Assembly (NCBI RefSeq): GCF_000375345.1
Contig: NZ_AQXD01000003.1
Coordinates: 241,073-305,072 of the forward strand
DNA: 64,000 nt
Reading direction: 5' to 3'
DNA from: Wohlfahrtiimonas chitiniclastica DSM 18708
GTDB lineage: Bacteria; Pseudomonadota; Gammaproteobacteria; Cardiobacteriales; Wohlfahrtiimonadaceae
The notes beneath the pieces were generated by a model. That model made no database searches and was not told the origin of the DNA. It was given only the letters and a program-made list of their open reading frames with translations. The position numbers and the translations under genes were made by a program. Of this stretch, positions 38,840-47,526 are shown in pieces; position 1 is the stretch's first letter; the number at the start of each line of letters is the position of its first letter.

Positions 38840-40318
38840 TTACCAATAACCCAACATTTTCCACCAAAGCCCACCAATGTAGAACCAGATGGCTAAGTTC
38901 ACCACACTTGTGGCAAAGCCCACTTTCCACCATTCACCCAAGGTTGTATAGCCTGAACCATAAATGATGGGCGCGGTGCCTGTACCATAGTGAGTTAAGG
39001 ACATCATCAAAGATGATGAGAATGCCAAAGTTAATGCCAATAACATTTGTGGTGCGCCTAGAGCAATCCCTGCTGCTAAGAAAGCTGCAAACATCGCGGT
39101 GATGTGCGCGGTTGTGCTCGCAAAAAAGTAGTGCGAGTAAACATACACCAACACTAAAATCAGCATGCCAAGAATCCAGTTAAAGCCAAAGTCATCAATG
39201 CCATTGCCAACCGTCACCGCTAACCACGAGACTAAGCCCAATTTACCTAAGAAGCCTGCCATCATCACCAAAGCAGAGAACCACACAACGGTATCCCATG
39301 CGCCTTTATTGCCGAGCACTTCGTTCCACTCTAACACGCCCGTAATTAATAAAATGGATAAGCCGATGAATGCTGCAGTTGTTGGGCTGATGGTAAATGC
39401 TGCCCCAAAGATCATGGCTGGCACGCCTGCCCACATAAATAGTAAGAGACCAAACACACCCAACGTAATTTTTTCAGGCAACGATAATGGCCCCAATTCT
39501 TTTAATTGTTCTTTCGCAAAGTTTGGCGCATCAGGCGTTTTCTTAATTTCTGGCGGACAGATGAGATACACCACCCACGGCATCACCAAAAGGGAAATAA
39601 TGCCCGGTACAAATGCAGCCACTGCCCACATGCCCCAAGTTAAATGAAAACTTGGATCAGTGCCTTCATAAATCAATGCCACAATTAAGGGGTTTGGCGC
39701 CGTTGCCGTGATGAACATCGCGGATGTAATTGGGTTGGTGTTATAGTTCACAAGTGCTAAATAACGTCCAATTTTTTCAGTAGAACCACGCTCAGGCTTT
39801 GAGCCAAAGCTTGTGGCAATCGAGCGCATGATGGGGTGAATGATGCCACCGCCTCGCGCTGTATTACTTGGTGTCACGGGCGCTAAAATCGTCTCTGCAA
39901 ATGCAAGGGCATACGCAATTCCCACGGTGCGCTTACCAAATAACGAAATTAAAAAGTAACCAATGCGCGCACCTAAACCCGTTTTCGTTAAGCTCATAGA
40001 GATCATGATGGAGATCCCGATCAACCAAATGAGCTCATTAGAAAAGCCGCTTAACGCATCGCCAAGCGCAGCTTTGGGATTGCCAGGATTGGTGACGCCT
40101 GTAATCGCCACCAAACTGATGGAGATGATGGAGATCGCACCAATGGGCAATGCTTTGCCAATGATGGCCGCAATCGTACCCACAAAGAGCGCCAGCAGTT
40201 GCCATGCATTCTCGCTGACGCCTTCAGGCGTTGGAATGATGAACCAAATAATTAACGTTAAGGCAACCGCAACCAGAGCCGGTATCGGTTTGATGGGGGC
40301 TAGCTGAGTATTCTTCAT
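38840..40318 (-). CDS. DASS/SLC13 family anion:sodium symporter
   Basis: A 492-residue permease with about 12 membrane segments. SNT-type motifs expected in DASS carriers are seen as TPSNTARGGGIIHPIMRSIA near 149-168 and ASTTAHITAMFAAF near 402-415. Family members move di- and tricarboxylates such as succinate, citrate or tartrate with Na. Its place next to prp genes hints at a tricarballylate- or methylcitrate-like substrate, but it is convergent with prpR and has its own transcript, so the link is weak. ATG 40318 with AGGG is preferred to ATG 40324. Confidence 0.85.
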   Translation of the reverse strand: MKNTQLAPIKPIPALVAVALTLIIWFIIPTPEGVSENAWQLLALFVGTIAAIIGKALPIGAISIISISLVAITGVTNPGNPKAALGDALSGFSNELIWLIGISIMISMSLTKTGLGARIGYFLISLFGKRTVGIAYALAFAETILAPVTPSNTARGGGIIHPIMRSIATSFGSKPERGSTEKIGRYLALVNYNTNPITSAMFITATAPNPLIVALIYEGTDPSFHLTWGMWAVAAFVPGIISLLVMPWVVYLICPPEIKKTPDAPNFAKEQLKELGPLSLPEKITLGVFGLLLFMWAGVPAMIFGAAFTISPTTAAFIGLSILLITGVLEWNEVLGNKGAWDTVVWFSALVMMAGFLGKLGLVSWLAVTVGNGIDDFGFNWILGMLILVLVYVYSHYFFASTTAHITAMFAAFLAAGIALGAPQMLLALTLAFSSSLMMSLTHYGTGTAPIIYGSGYTTLGEWWKVGFATSVVNLAIWFYIGGLWWKMLGYW

Positions 40319-40493
40319 AGTCATCCCTTCTTTTTTTGATGATAGAATTATTCATATCATGGCTCAGCCCTCTCTGACAAATGGGATCACTCATCGAATG
40401 ATCCGCCTCAAGAAAGGGCCAAATGCTGCCTGATTAGGCATCACCATAACAGATACACTCAGCTTGTAAAGGGTTGATGAAATCAATCAATGA

Positions 40494-41522
40494 CTAGATT
40501 AAATTGATGAGATTTTGATACAGCGCTAAAGCTTCATCCACATCATGCGTACCATAGACAATCGCGCGCCCATCCTTAAAAAGAATGATGCGATTGTCCC
40601 CTTCGATGTTTAAAAAATACTCGTTAAATCGATGAGCAATGCCCTGCTTGATTAATATTTTTTCTAGGGCGGCTAAATCTAAGGGTTGCATTTCACGGAT
40701 CATCACAGAACCATCACCACACAAGCGCTGCGCCTCTCGTTGAACATGCATTAAAGCGGGATAGGTTGGGTTTTCACCACACGTTGGGCACTGTTTTTGT
40801 TTGAATTTTGCAAGATTAATTGCTTGAGAATGTGATGACCATAGATCCATCGTCCATAAAGTTTCACGCATAGCGCTAGGCTCGACAAAGAATTTAATGG
40901 CTTCTGTGGTTTGAATGCTGGAAATCAATTGCAAAATCGGCTGAATGACGCCCACAGAGCTACATGTATCGCCACTTTCTAAAGGAATCGCGCCTAAAAT
41001 GCAGCGAAGGCACGGTAAATCCTGCCGATGAGGCACATTAAAATTGTGGCTCATGCCATAACTTTCAAGTGCTGAACCAAAAATCCACGGAATGTTTTGC
41101 TGATAACACGCATCATTGATGATCATGCGAAGCGGCAAATTGTCCGTGCCATCAAGCACCAAATCCGCGCCTTTAATCAAATCGACAATGTTGTCGCTCG
41201 ACACATCCACCAAATGCGTGGTGATGTGTGTTGTGTGGTTAATGGCCGTCAAATGCTGTTTTAATGCCACCACTTTCGGTAAAGCAGCCGCAGCGTCCGC
41301 CTCCGTAAAGAGGGTTTGACGCTGCAAATTGCTCAATTCGACAAAGTCGCGATCCACCAATATCAAATGCCCGATGCCGCTTCGCGTTAATGTTTCAGCG
41401 TGCTGCGCACCTAAAGCGCCGCAACCGATGATGACAACCGTTGCTTGATTGAGGCGCTCAACGCCCGCTGTTTGAATGCGCGCAAAGCGTGCAAGGCGGT
41501 GATATCTGGAATCCATGCTCAT
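40494..41522 (-). CDS. thiF: ThiF/MoeB-type adenylyltransferase
   Basis: A 342-residue E1-like enzyme that adenylates the C-terminus of the sulfur carrier ThiS. The nucleotide motif GCGALGAQHAETLTRSGIG near 34-52, LVDRDFVELSNLQRQ near 55-69, and the zinc cysteines CLRC near 174 and CPTCG near 250 are visible. A C-terminal domain of about 75 residues follows, without a clear rhodanese Cys. Its ATG touches the thiG stop, so thiamine operon membership and the ThiF call are strong. Confidence 0.9.
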   Translation of the reverse strand: MSMDSRYHRLARFARIQTAGVERLNQATVVIIGCGALGAQHAETLTRSGIGHLILVDRDFVELSNLQRQTLFTEADAAAALPKVVALKQHLTAINHTTHITTHLVDVSSDNIVDLIKGADLVLDGTDNLPLRMIINDACYQQNIPWIFGSALESYGMSHNFNVPHRQDLPCLRCILGAIPLESGDTCSSVGVIQPILQLISSIQTTEAIKFFVEPSAMRETLWTMDLWSSHSQAINLAKFKQKQCPTCGENPTYPALMHVQREAQRLCGDGSVMIREMQPLDLAALEKILIKQGIAHRFNEYFLNIEGDNRIILFKDGRAIVYGTHDVDEALALYQNLINLI

Positions 41523-42289
41523 TAACCGATCAATCCTGTCAATGGGCTACTCGCTGTCGCAGTGAGTTTTTTCGGCATGCGTTTTGCTTCAAAACCTAAG
41601 CGACCTGCCACACACGCCATGCTCATCGCGCGGCTCATTTTAATCGGATCTTGTGCATAAGCAACAGCGCTGTTGAGTAATACGCCATCTGCGCCCAACT
41701 CCATCGCCATCGCCACATCACGCGGTGAACCTAGGCCTGCATCCACAATCACGGGCACTTTGGCATCCTCAATGATGTAACTTAAATTATATGGGTTCAC
41801 AATCCCTAAACCTGTGCCAATGGGGGATGCTCCCGGCATGATGGCATGGCAACCTAATTCCTGAAGTTTACGGGCAAGCACCACATCATCCGATGTATAC
41901 ACCAACACGGTCATGCCCTCTTCTAACAACATTTCTGTGGCTTTGAGGGTCTCCACAGGATCAGGCAACAATGTTTTTGGGCAACCGATGATCTCAACTT
42001 TGATCATGTCACATAAGCCAGAGGCTTTTGCCAATTTAGCGGTACGCACTGCCTCTTCTGCGGTGCTTGCACCTGCCGTATTTGGCAATAATTTATATTT
42101 GGTTAAATCCAATTGCTCCAATAAATTGGGTTGATTGGCATCAAAAATATCCATGCGGCGCACCGCAAAGGTTAAGACTTCTGTGTCACTCGCCTCAACT
42201 GCACCTTTTTGTTCTTCAAATGTGCGATATTTCCCTGTGCCTAAAAATAGGCGTGATTGGAATTCAAAATCCCCAATTTTTAATGTCAT
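41522..42289 (-). CDS. thiG: Thiazole synthase ThiG
   Basis: A 255-residue TIM-barrel enzyme that builds the thiamine thiazole phosphate from DXP, dehydroglycine and ThiS-thiocarboxylate. The Schiff-base lysine lies in MIKVEIIGC near 95-103. [20 protein letters not shown] near 68-87, the [10 protein letters not shown] block and the [20 protein letters not shown] segment are family signatures. One-base overlap with thiF and two bases from thiS show a tight operon. Confidence 0.96.
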   Translation of the reverse strand: MTLKIGDFEFQSRLFLGTGKYRTFEEQKGAVEASDTEVLTFAVRRMDIFDANQPNLLEQLDLTKYKLLPNTAGASTAEEAVRTAKLAKASGLCDMIKVEIIGCPKTLLPDPVETLKATEMLLEEGMTVLVYTSDDVVLARKLQELGCHAIMPGASPIGTGLGIVNPYNLSYIIEDAKVPVIVDAGLGSPRDVAMAMELGADGVLLNSAVAYAQDPIKMSRAMSMACVAGRLGFEAKRMPKKLTATASSPLTGLIG

Positions 42290-42291
42290 CG

Positions 42292-42498
42292 TTAGCCTCC
42301 ACCAACAAAATGGACAATCTCAAAGCAGTCATTCGCGCGGACTGGTTCTGTGGCATAGTCCTCTTTCATCACCACTTCGCGATTTTTTTCTATAATAAAA
42401 TATTTACGATGTGCAATGTCCAATCGATCGATCAACGCAGCCACTGTTGTTACGTCCGCGGGCACTGTCATCACTTCACCATTCACACTAATTTCCAC
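42292..42498 (-). CDS. thiS: Sulfur carrier protein ThiS
   Basis: A 68-residue ubiquitin-like protein ending in the required GG tail (FVGGG). The GTG at 42498 is chosen because AAGGAG lies five bases upstream and the protein then starts at the conserved first strand (EISVNGE); a longer frame to 42585 adds sequence that belongs to the upstream gene. It overlaps the end of the upstream TenI/ThiE-like gene by 11 bp, which suggests translational coupling. Confidence 0.92.
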   Translation of the reverse strand: MEISVNGEVMTVPADVTTVAALIDRLDIAHRKYFIIEKNREVVMKEDYATEPVRANDCFEIVHFVGGG

Positions 42499-43120
42499 AG
42501 GTTCTCCTTGCGTCAATAATGGCCTGCTCTGCCAACAATTTGAGGGATTTTGCATGGGCAATGCTTTGTGCAATGGAACGCTCAAACAATCCTGACATCA
42601 CAGCAACGCCATCCACAATGGGAGCGATGCTTGCAATGTTTGCCTCATCAATGCCGCCAATGGCGATCAATGTGCCTGCCCGCTTTTCTTTTGCGATGGC
42701 GGTTAAGCCTGCTAAGCCAAGCGGCGGATCTGTTTTTAAGCGTGTTTGAAAAATGTGTCCAATGTATCCATACGCATACTCAGGCAATTGCGCACGAATT
42801 TGCGCACCATTGTGAAAGGATCGCCCAAATTGCATCAACGGAAATGCATTTTTTAACAAAGCTAACGGTAAGCTAGATTCTGTTAAATGCACGCGTTCGA
42901 TGCCCATTGCCAAAGCAATGTCTGTGCGATCATTGAGGATGAGTTGATGCGTTGGCGCATGCTGAGCAATCAGATCGATCAAAGCGGCAATCGCTTTGGG
43001 GGATCGAGATTTTTCACGAATCTGTACATAATCCACATAGGGCAAGAGCGCCACAATGTGCTCGCTTAATTGCTCAATGGATTGCGCTTGATTCGCTGTC
43101 ACAGCATGAATTTGAAACAT
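42488..43120 (-). CDS. ThiE/TenI family protein, TenI-like
   Basis: A 210-residue TIM-barrel protein of the thiamine phosphate synthase superfamily. YVQIREKSRS near 34-43, ILNDRTDIALAMGIERVHL near 80-98 and AIGGIDEANI near 153-162 are family blocks. GRSFHNG and GHIFQTRLKTDPPLGLAGL look more like TenI (thiazole tautomerase) than ThiE, where GPIFPT is common, and the missing pyrophosphate-binding pattern agrees. With thiS-thiG-thiF it fits the thiazole branch. It is the first gene after the TPP riboswitch. Confidence 0.75.
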   Translation of the reverse strand: MFQIHAVTANQAQSIEQLSEHIVALLPYVDYVQIREKSRSPKAIAALIDLIAQHAPTHQLILNDRTDIALAMGIERVHLTESSLPLALLKNAFPLMQFGRSFHNGAQIRAQLPEYAYGYIGHIFQTRLKTDPPLGLAGLTAIAKEKRAGTLIAIGGIDEANIASIAPIVDGVAVMSGLFERSIAQSIAHAKSLKLLAEQAIIDARRTCGN

Positions 43121-43154
43121 ATTTCTCCATTGCGGAGTTGTGCTGTGCCCAAAT

Positions 43155-43243
43155 CACTTGCCTCCGCTAGTACTAACTAGATCAGGTCATAAGAGTCCCG
43201 AAGTTTACTTCAATCTCAGCTGTTCACAACAGCACCTCTAGTG
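43155..43243 (-). ncRNA. TPP riboswitch (THI element)
   Basis: The minus strand carries the hallmark blocks in order: GAGGTGCT, CTGAGATTG, GACCTGATCTAGTTAGTACT and AGCGGAGGCAAGTGA. Downstream, CTCC at about 43133-43136 can pair with the GGAG ribosome site of the first gene (ATG 43120), so translation is probably shut off when TPP is bound. It controls the tenI-thiSGF operon. Confidence 0.9.
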
Positions 43244-43289
43244 GAATGGAGAAAGTATAGAGAATGCCCATTCAATTGGCAAATTTAGT

Positions 43290-44606
43290 TTATTCAGTCC
43301 GTGCGGATTGATCAAGCTCTGCTAAAAATGCCAATTTCTCTTGGATTTTTCGCTCTAAGCCGCGATCTGTGGGTTGATACCATTGTTGATCTGGTAGATC
43401 ATCTGGGAAATATTTCTCCCCCGCTGCATAGGCATAAGGCTCATTATGCGCATAACGATACGCTTTGCCATAATCCATATCCGCCATCAATTGTGTGGGT
43501 GCATTGCGTAAATGCAGCGGCACTTCACGGGATTGATCTTGACGCACAAAGGCGCGCGCTTGATTAAAAGCATTGTAAGCAGCATTTGACTTAGCGGCAC
43601 AGGCTAAATACACAAGCGCTGTACCCAGGGCGAGCTCCCCTTCTGGCGAACCTAAGCGCTCATATGTCGTGGCTGCATCATTGGCAATTTGCATCGCGCG
43701 TGGATCGGCAATGCCAATGTCTTCCCAAGCGATGCGCACAATTCTGCGCGCTAAATAACGAGGATCTGCGCCACCTTCTAACATGCGCATGAACCAATAC
43801 AATGCAGCATCCGGATCAGAGCCGCGCACCGATTTATGGAGCGCTGAAATCAAATCATAAAACTGATCGCCGCCTTTATCCATGGCTTTTGGCTGTGCGG
43901 TGAGCACTTTACCCAAAAACGCTGTCGTCACCTGATGAACGCCTTCTGACGCAGCGATATTGAGCACCTGCTCTAAACGATTGAGTAAGCGGCGCGCATC
44001 TCCATCTGCATAGGTGACAAGCTGCTCCGCAGCATCTTCTGCCAATTGAATGTGCGGATAATGCTGCGTTAATACGCGCTCAACGAGTAAAGTTAATGCC
44101 TCTGTATCGATCGGCTTTAAGGGATAAACCGTGGCACGCGATAACAAGGCACGATTGATCTCAAAGGAGGGGTTTTCTGTGGTTGCCCCCACAAATACCA
44201 CCAAGCCGGATTCAATGTAAGGCAATAAGGCATCCTGCTGACTTTTATTAAAGCGATGAATCTCATCGATGAATAAAATTGTCTGTTTGCCTTGCAACTG
44301 ATAATTTTTCGCCGTTTCGATGGCTTCCCGAATCTCTTTAACACCTGAAAACACCGCAGATAATGCAATGAATTGGCAATCATAAGCATGAGCCAATAAG
44401 CGCGCCAATGTGGTTTTGCCAACGCCGGGCGGCCCCCAAAAGATCATGGAATGGGGTTTTGTGGCATTGAGGGCTAAAGTCAGGGGTTTATCTTTCCCAA
44501 TCAAATGGCGCTGCCCCACCACATCTTCTAAAGATTGCGGGCGTAAGCGATCGGCTAACGGCGCAAAATCATCACCTTGCGTGCTAAAGAGATCATTTTG
44601 TCTCAT
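43290..44606 (-). CDS. rarA: Replication-associated recombination protein RarA (MgsA)
   Basis: A 438-residue clamp-loader-like AAA+ ATPase acting at stalled replication forks. Seen: LADRLRPQSLEDVVGQRHLI near 17-36, Walker A GPPGVGKTTLARL near 57-69, Walker B FIDEIHRFNKSQQDALLPYI and sensor motif ATTENPSFE. The C-terminal half has the tetramerisation segment ALYWFMRMLEGGADPRYLAR. It overlaps the lolA end by 14 bp, the common lolA-rarA arrangement. Confidence 0.95.
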   Translation of the reverse strand: MRQNDLFSTQGDDFAPLADRLRPQSLEDVVGQRHLIGKDKPLTLALNATKPHSMIFWGPPGVGKTTLARLLAHAYDCQFIALSAVFSGVKEIREAIETAKNYQLQGKQTILFIDEIHRFNKSQQDALLPYIESGLVVFVGATTENPSFEINRALLSRATVYPLKPIDTEALTLLVERVLTQHYPHIQLAEDAAEQLVTYADGDARRLLNRLEQVLNIAASEGVHQVTTAFLGKVLTAQPKAMDKGGDQFYDLISALHKSVRGSDPDAALYWFMRMLEGGADPRYLARRIVRIAWEDIGIADPRAMQIANDAATTYERLGSPEGELALGTALVYLACAAKSNAAYNAFNQARAFVRQDQSREVPLHLRNAPTQLMADMDYGKAYRYAHNEPYAYAAGEKYFPDDLPDQQWYQPTDRGLERKIQEKLAFLAELDQSARTE

Positions 44607-45210
44607 CGATCACATCCACGCCTTTTGGCACCTTTAATGTGAACACATTCGGATTGATGGTTTGATTGATCACTACATCAGAGAGCGTCAAACTCAATGT
44701 ACCATTGGCTTGTTTTGCATACACGTTGCTGATATTGCCGCGCTTAAATTCAATTTCGATGAATTCAACATCACCTTTTTTCTTAGGCATTAGGCGGTAT
44801 TTTTGCTCATTTTTAAGGGTTTTAATGGAAAATTGTGCATTTAACGGTTGATCATTAAAGATCATGAACATTGGGGAATCTTGCTCAAAAATGGCCAAAT
44901 TTTTAATCACCACTTGCTCTAAATCCACATCATAATGCCAAAGCTTTTGCCCATTGCTGATGATCTTTTGTTCAAAAGGCGATGTGTAATTAAAATAAAA
45001 ACCTGCCGTGGCATCGCGGCCATTTTTTTTACGAATTTGCAAAATACCATCGGAGATCTCTTTATTTTTTTGTTGCGTCACCGTCTGTTCAAAATCCGCC
45101 TGCAATGATGTCAGATCATTGAAATACTTCACCACAAAAGCTTCATTTGCCAAGCTTGGCACCACTAAAGATGCCGTTAAAATCGACCATAGACTCACTG
45201 TTTTTAACAT
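44593..45210 (-). CDS. lolA: Outer-membrane lipoprotein carrier LolA
   Basis: A 205-residue periplasmic chaperone that carries lipoproteins from LolCDE to LolB. A signal peptide (cleavage near LANEA, residues 20-23) precedes the conserved SLQADFEQTV near 34-43. LQIRKKNGRD..GFYFNYTSPFEQ and LWHYDVDLEQVVI are the usual blocks for the lipid-binding half-barrel. Upstream of and overlapping rarA. Confidence 0.93.
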   Translation of the reverse strand: MLKTVSLWSILTASLVVPSLANEAFVVKYFNDLTSLQADFEQTVTQQKNKEISDGILQIRKKNGRDATAGFYFNYTSPFEQKIISNGQKLWHYDVDLEQVVIKNLAIFEQDSPMFMIFNDQPLNAQFSIKTLKNEQKYRLMPKKKGDVEFIEIEFKRGNISNVYAKQANGTLSLTLSDVVINQTINPNVFTLKVPKGVDVIDETK

Positions 45211-45374
45211 ACCGCCTCCTACAATTGAGGCTTTATTATACAGGGCAATGAATCATTTGGCACAAAAGCCATCGGCGTCCCATACAAAATGCCCCAAAAG
45301 TTTGTCATGCATGCATCACTAAAAATAGTTTTTTTGTTGCTCATTTTAATCATCAATTGTGACACAGTGATGAC

Positions 45375-45415
45375 AGTCGAGTGCTTGACAATCCCCGTAG
45401 AATGGCTTTTGATAA
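45375..45415 (+). promoter_or_regulatory. Possible promoter for the DUF3870 gene
   Basis: A perfect TTGACA lies near 45385, followed about 17 bp later by TTTGAT. The rest of the 243-bp gap from lolA shows nothing else clear. Confidence 0.35.
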
Positions 45416-45453
45416 GCATGATGCAGGCTTGCATCATCGCGTATGGAGAGAAT

Positions 45454-45774
45454 ATGGGTGTCACAAAAACAGTTTTTATTGCAGGTTATGCACGTTTGCC
45501 TCAAGGCATGGCGGCAAAACATATGTTTGAATCAATGACCATCACGGCTGAAATTGAGCCAAAATATGGCGTCATTTTAGCGGCAGATTGCACATTGATT
45601 ACAGAATTGGGGAAAAATTTCATTCGCCAATTACTCAGAGGCTACAGCCTCAATGATGGTATTGAAGGGCTGATTGACGCGGTTCATCAAAGTTATAAAG
45701 GCAAGGCCACAAGCGCTTTAATCGCCGCGTTAAGGGATTTAGATCATCAATATCATTCGATGCACAAAGGATGA
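45454..45774 (+). CDS. DUF3870 domain protein
   Basis: A 106-residue protein. KTVFIAGYARLPQGMAAKHM, EIEPKYGVILAADCTLITEL and RQLLRGYSLNDGIEGLI match my memory of DUF3870, a small cytoplasmic family of unknown function. GGAGAG precedes the ATG at 45454; the longer open frame from 45289 adds a non-conserved hydrophobic stretch and is not preferred. The conserved CT pair near residue 43 may be functional. It lies upstream of the csiD promoter in the same direction. Confidence 0.7.
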   Translation: MGVTKTVFIAGYARLPQGMAAKHMFESMTITAEIEPKYGVILAADCTLITELGKNFIRQLLRGYSLNDGIEGLIDAVHQSYKGKATSALIAALRDLDHQYHSMHKG

Positions 45775-45782
45775 TAAAAAAG

Positions 45783-45811
45783 TTGCCTTTATGAAAGTTG
45801 CATGCTACATT
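45783..45811 (+). promoter_or_regulatory. Predicted csiD promoter with an embedded GntR-type site
   Basis: TTGCCT (45783-45788) and TACATT (45806-45811) are 17 bp apart. Within and overlapping the -10, AGTTGCATGCTACA (45796-45809) matches 12 of 14 positions of the perfect palindrome TGTTGCATGCAACA found at 52.1 and 58.6 kb. A repressor bound there would block polymerase. The predicted leader is then about 230 nt. Confidence 0.55.
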
Positions 45812-45899
45812 CTACGAAACTCAGCCAGAAAAGAGAGCCTACAATCACCCTACATGATTGATCCCCTTTCTTTCTCATGAGTCACGTAAATGAACTGCC

Positions 45900-45944
45900 C
45901 ATCTGTTTGAGATCATCCCCCATGATGACGTAAGAGAACAGATG
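45900..45944 (+). repeat. Nested inverted repeats in the csiD leader
   Basis: CATCTGTT (45900-45907) pairs with AACAGATG (45937-45944). Inside lies ATCAT/ATGAT around CCCCC (45912-45926). No T run follows. The rest of the 275-bp gap holds only the promoter-operator above and an AT-rich run before the ribosome site. Confidence 0.5.
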
Positions 45945-46049
45945 ACACCAGTAATGCTTTTTGCGCTTTATTTTAGAGTGTAGAGGGTGTTGCTGGTTTT
46001 TTTTTGAAAAATTTTTATTACCACTCAAAGCTTGATCCCGGAGGATACC

Positions 46050-46967
46050 ATGTCACAATTCATTCAAAAAAATGATCAATTTTCCATTGAAGAAAATGCT
46101 CAATCTAAACGCATCTTAAACATTACTTTATCTAAAGCGGTGATCGAGCAGTTTTTACAGAAAATCAAAGATGAAGGCATCAGCATTCAACATTTAGAAT
46201 ACACGCCATATGAGCGCCAAGTGATTGCTGATTATTTAGATCAAATCGCAGGGCATAACTTTGGCAACATTTTACGTGACATCGTCAATGACCGTGCAAC
46301 TGGTGGTTTTACAATTGGCTTAGAAGGCGTGTCTAAGTGCACTGATGAATACGTGATTTTCTCCACCGCCATCGCGCATTTAGTGGGCATCTCTAACTTT
46401 GACTCCATGACGGGCAAATATTATGCGCGCTTCTCTGTTAAAGACACCGACAGCAGTGACTCTTACTTACGCCAAGCGTACCGTTTATTCACACTTCACA
46501 CCGATGGTACATTCGTGAGCGAAGCCACAGATTGGTTGCTCATGATGAAAATGGTGGAAGAGAATGCCAAAGGCGGCGAAAGTCGTTTATTACACTTAGA
46601 TGATTGGGAAGAGTTAGAAAAATTCAGCTCAAACTCTTTAGGCCAACATAAATTCCAATACATCGCGCCACCGAGCAAAAATGTGCAAGAAATCGTCCAT
46701 CGCCAATTGTTCTTCTTGAAAAACAATCGCCCATGCATCTGCTTCATTGATCAGTTTGCGTATCCTGAAAGCATTGAAGAGGCTAAATTCTTAAAAGCGC
46801 TGTCGCAATCCATGGAAAGTGACAAACACGTGATCGAATTAACATTGCCTGTGGGCAGTTTAGTGGTGTTGAACAATGAGTTCTGGCTCCATGGCCGTGC
46901 ACCTTTTGAAAAACACCCTGAGTTAAATCGTGAGTTGCTCCGCCAACGTGGTCGCTTTTATCACTAA
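46050..46967 (+). CDS. glaH: Glutarate 2-hydroxylase (CsiD/GlaH)
   Basis: A 305-residue Fe(II)/2-oxoglutarate dioxygenase that hydroxylates glutarate to L-2-hydroxyglutarate, using 2-oxoglutarate and oxygen. The iron triad is visible: HTD in TLHTDGTF near 149-156 and a distal His in NNEFWLHGRAPF near 276-287, with RQRGRF near the end binding 2-oxoglutarate. GGAGG precedes the ATG at 46050. In E. coli csiD sits directly before lhgO-gabDTP-csiR; here those partners lie 6 kb downstream, beyond zntA and groESL. Confidence 0.93.
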   Translation: MSQFIQKNDQFSIEENAQSKRILNITLSKAVIEQFLQKIKDEGISIQHLEYTPYERQVIADYLDQIAGHNFGNILRDIVNDRATGGFTIGLEGVSKCTDEYVIFSTAIAHLVGISNFDSMTGKYYARFSVKDTDSSDSYLRQAYRLFTLHTDGTFVSEATDWLLMMKMVEENAKGGESRLLHLDDWEELEKFSSNSLGQHKFQYIAPPSKNVQEIVHRQLFFLKNNRPCICFIDQFAYPESIEEAKFLKALSQSMESDKHVIELTLPVGSLVVLNNEFWLHGRAPFEKHPELNRELLRQRGRFYH

Positions 46968-46982
46968 CTCATCTAAAGAATT

Positions 46983-47005
46983 AAGGAGCTTCGGCTCCTT
47001 TTTTT
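46983..47005 (+). terminator. Rho-independent terminator of csiD/glaH
   Basis: AAGGAGC/GCTCCTT stem with a TTCG tetraloop and a T run. It ends 8 bp before the convergent merR-type gene's stop. Confidence 0.92.
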
Positions 47006-47012
47006 ATGTGCC

Positions 47013-47441
47013 TTAACCCACGTGCGTGGTGCGTGTTGGCATGGCATCGAGTTTAGCGATGTCCTCAATGATGGTGCATTGATCCGCCGTATGGACACGC
47101 CGGCAACGCTGCTCAATCGCCGTCAAACGGTCTTTAAGATCCATCAACTCCTCAATGCGCGCCTCTAAATGCAATAAATGCTGCTGAATGATGTGATTAA
47201 TCGGGCGGCAATCGGATGTTGATGGCGCATTGACCTCATCTAACAGTTGATGAATCTCTTCATGCGTCATGTCAAAGGCGCGACAATTTTTAATGAAGGT
47301 CAAGCGCTCAACATGGGATTGATCATACGAGCGATAATTATTAGCAAGGCGCGTTGGCATGGGCAATAATTTCTGCTTTTCATAATAGCGGATGGTTTCT
47401 GTGGATACACCTGTTAATTCAGACAGTTGCCCGATCTTCAT
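47013..47441 (-). CDS. MerR family regulator, CadR/PbrR-like
   Basis: A 142-residue metal-sensing regulator. The N-terminal winged helix (MKIGQLSELTGVSTETIRYY) is followed by the dimerisation helix. Three cysteines fit the Cd/Pb/Zn sensor pattern: one in SDCRPIN near residue 75 and two in RCRRVHTADQCTII near 112-120. It is divergent from the P-type ATPase and most likely activates it by untwisting the long-spacer promoter between them. AGGAGG precedes the ATG at 47441. Confidence 0.88.
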   Translation of the reverse strand: MKIGQLSELTGVSTETIRYYEKQKLLPMPTRLANNYRSYDQSHVERLTFIKNCRAFDMTHEEIHQLLDEVNAPSTSDCRPINHIIQQHLLHLEARIEELMDLKDRLTAIEQRCRRVHTADQCTIIEDIAKLDAMPTRTTHVG

Positions 47442-47457
47442 CTTCACCTCCTAAGGC

Positions 47458-47490
47458 TTGACCTTATAGTAGCTTTAAGGTGTCTACTAT
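47458..47490 (+). promoter_or_regulatory. MerR-type promoter/operator of the metal ATPase gene
   Basis: TTGACC (47458-47463) and TACTAT (47485-47490) are 21 bp apart, too long for normal polymerase use. The spacer holds the dyad ACCTTA-N9-TAAGGT (47461-47481). This is the layout of MerR-activated promoters. Confidence 0.8.
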
Positions 47491-47526
47491 AGCATATCCA
47501 TATGATTTTCATTCAAAGGGGTTTTT

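Noticed and set aside
45289..45453. Longer N-terminus (55 residues) for the DUF3870 protein
   Set aside because: The extra part is hydrophobic and not like the family, and the internal ATG has a good ribosome site.
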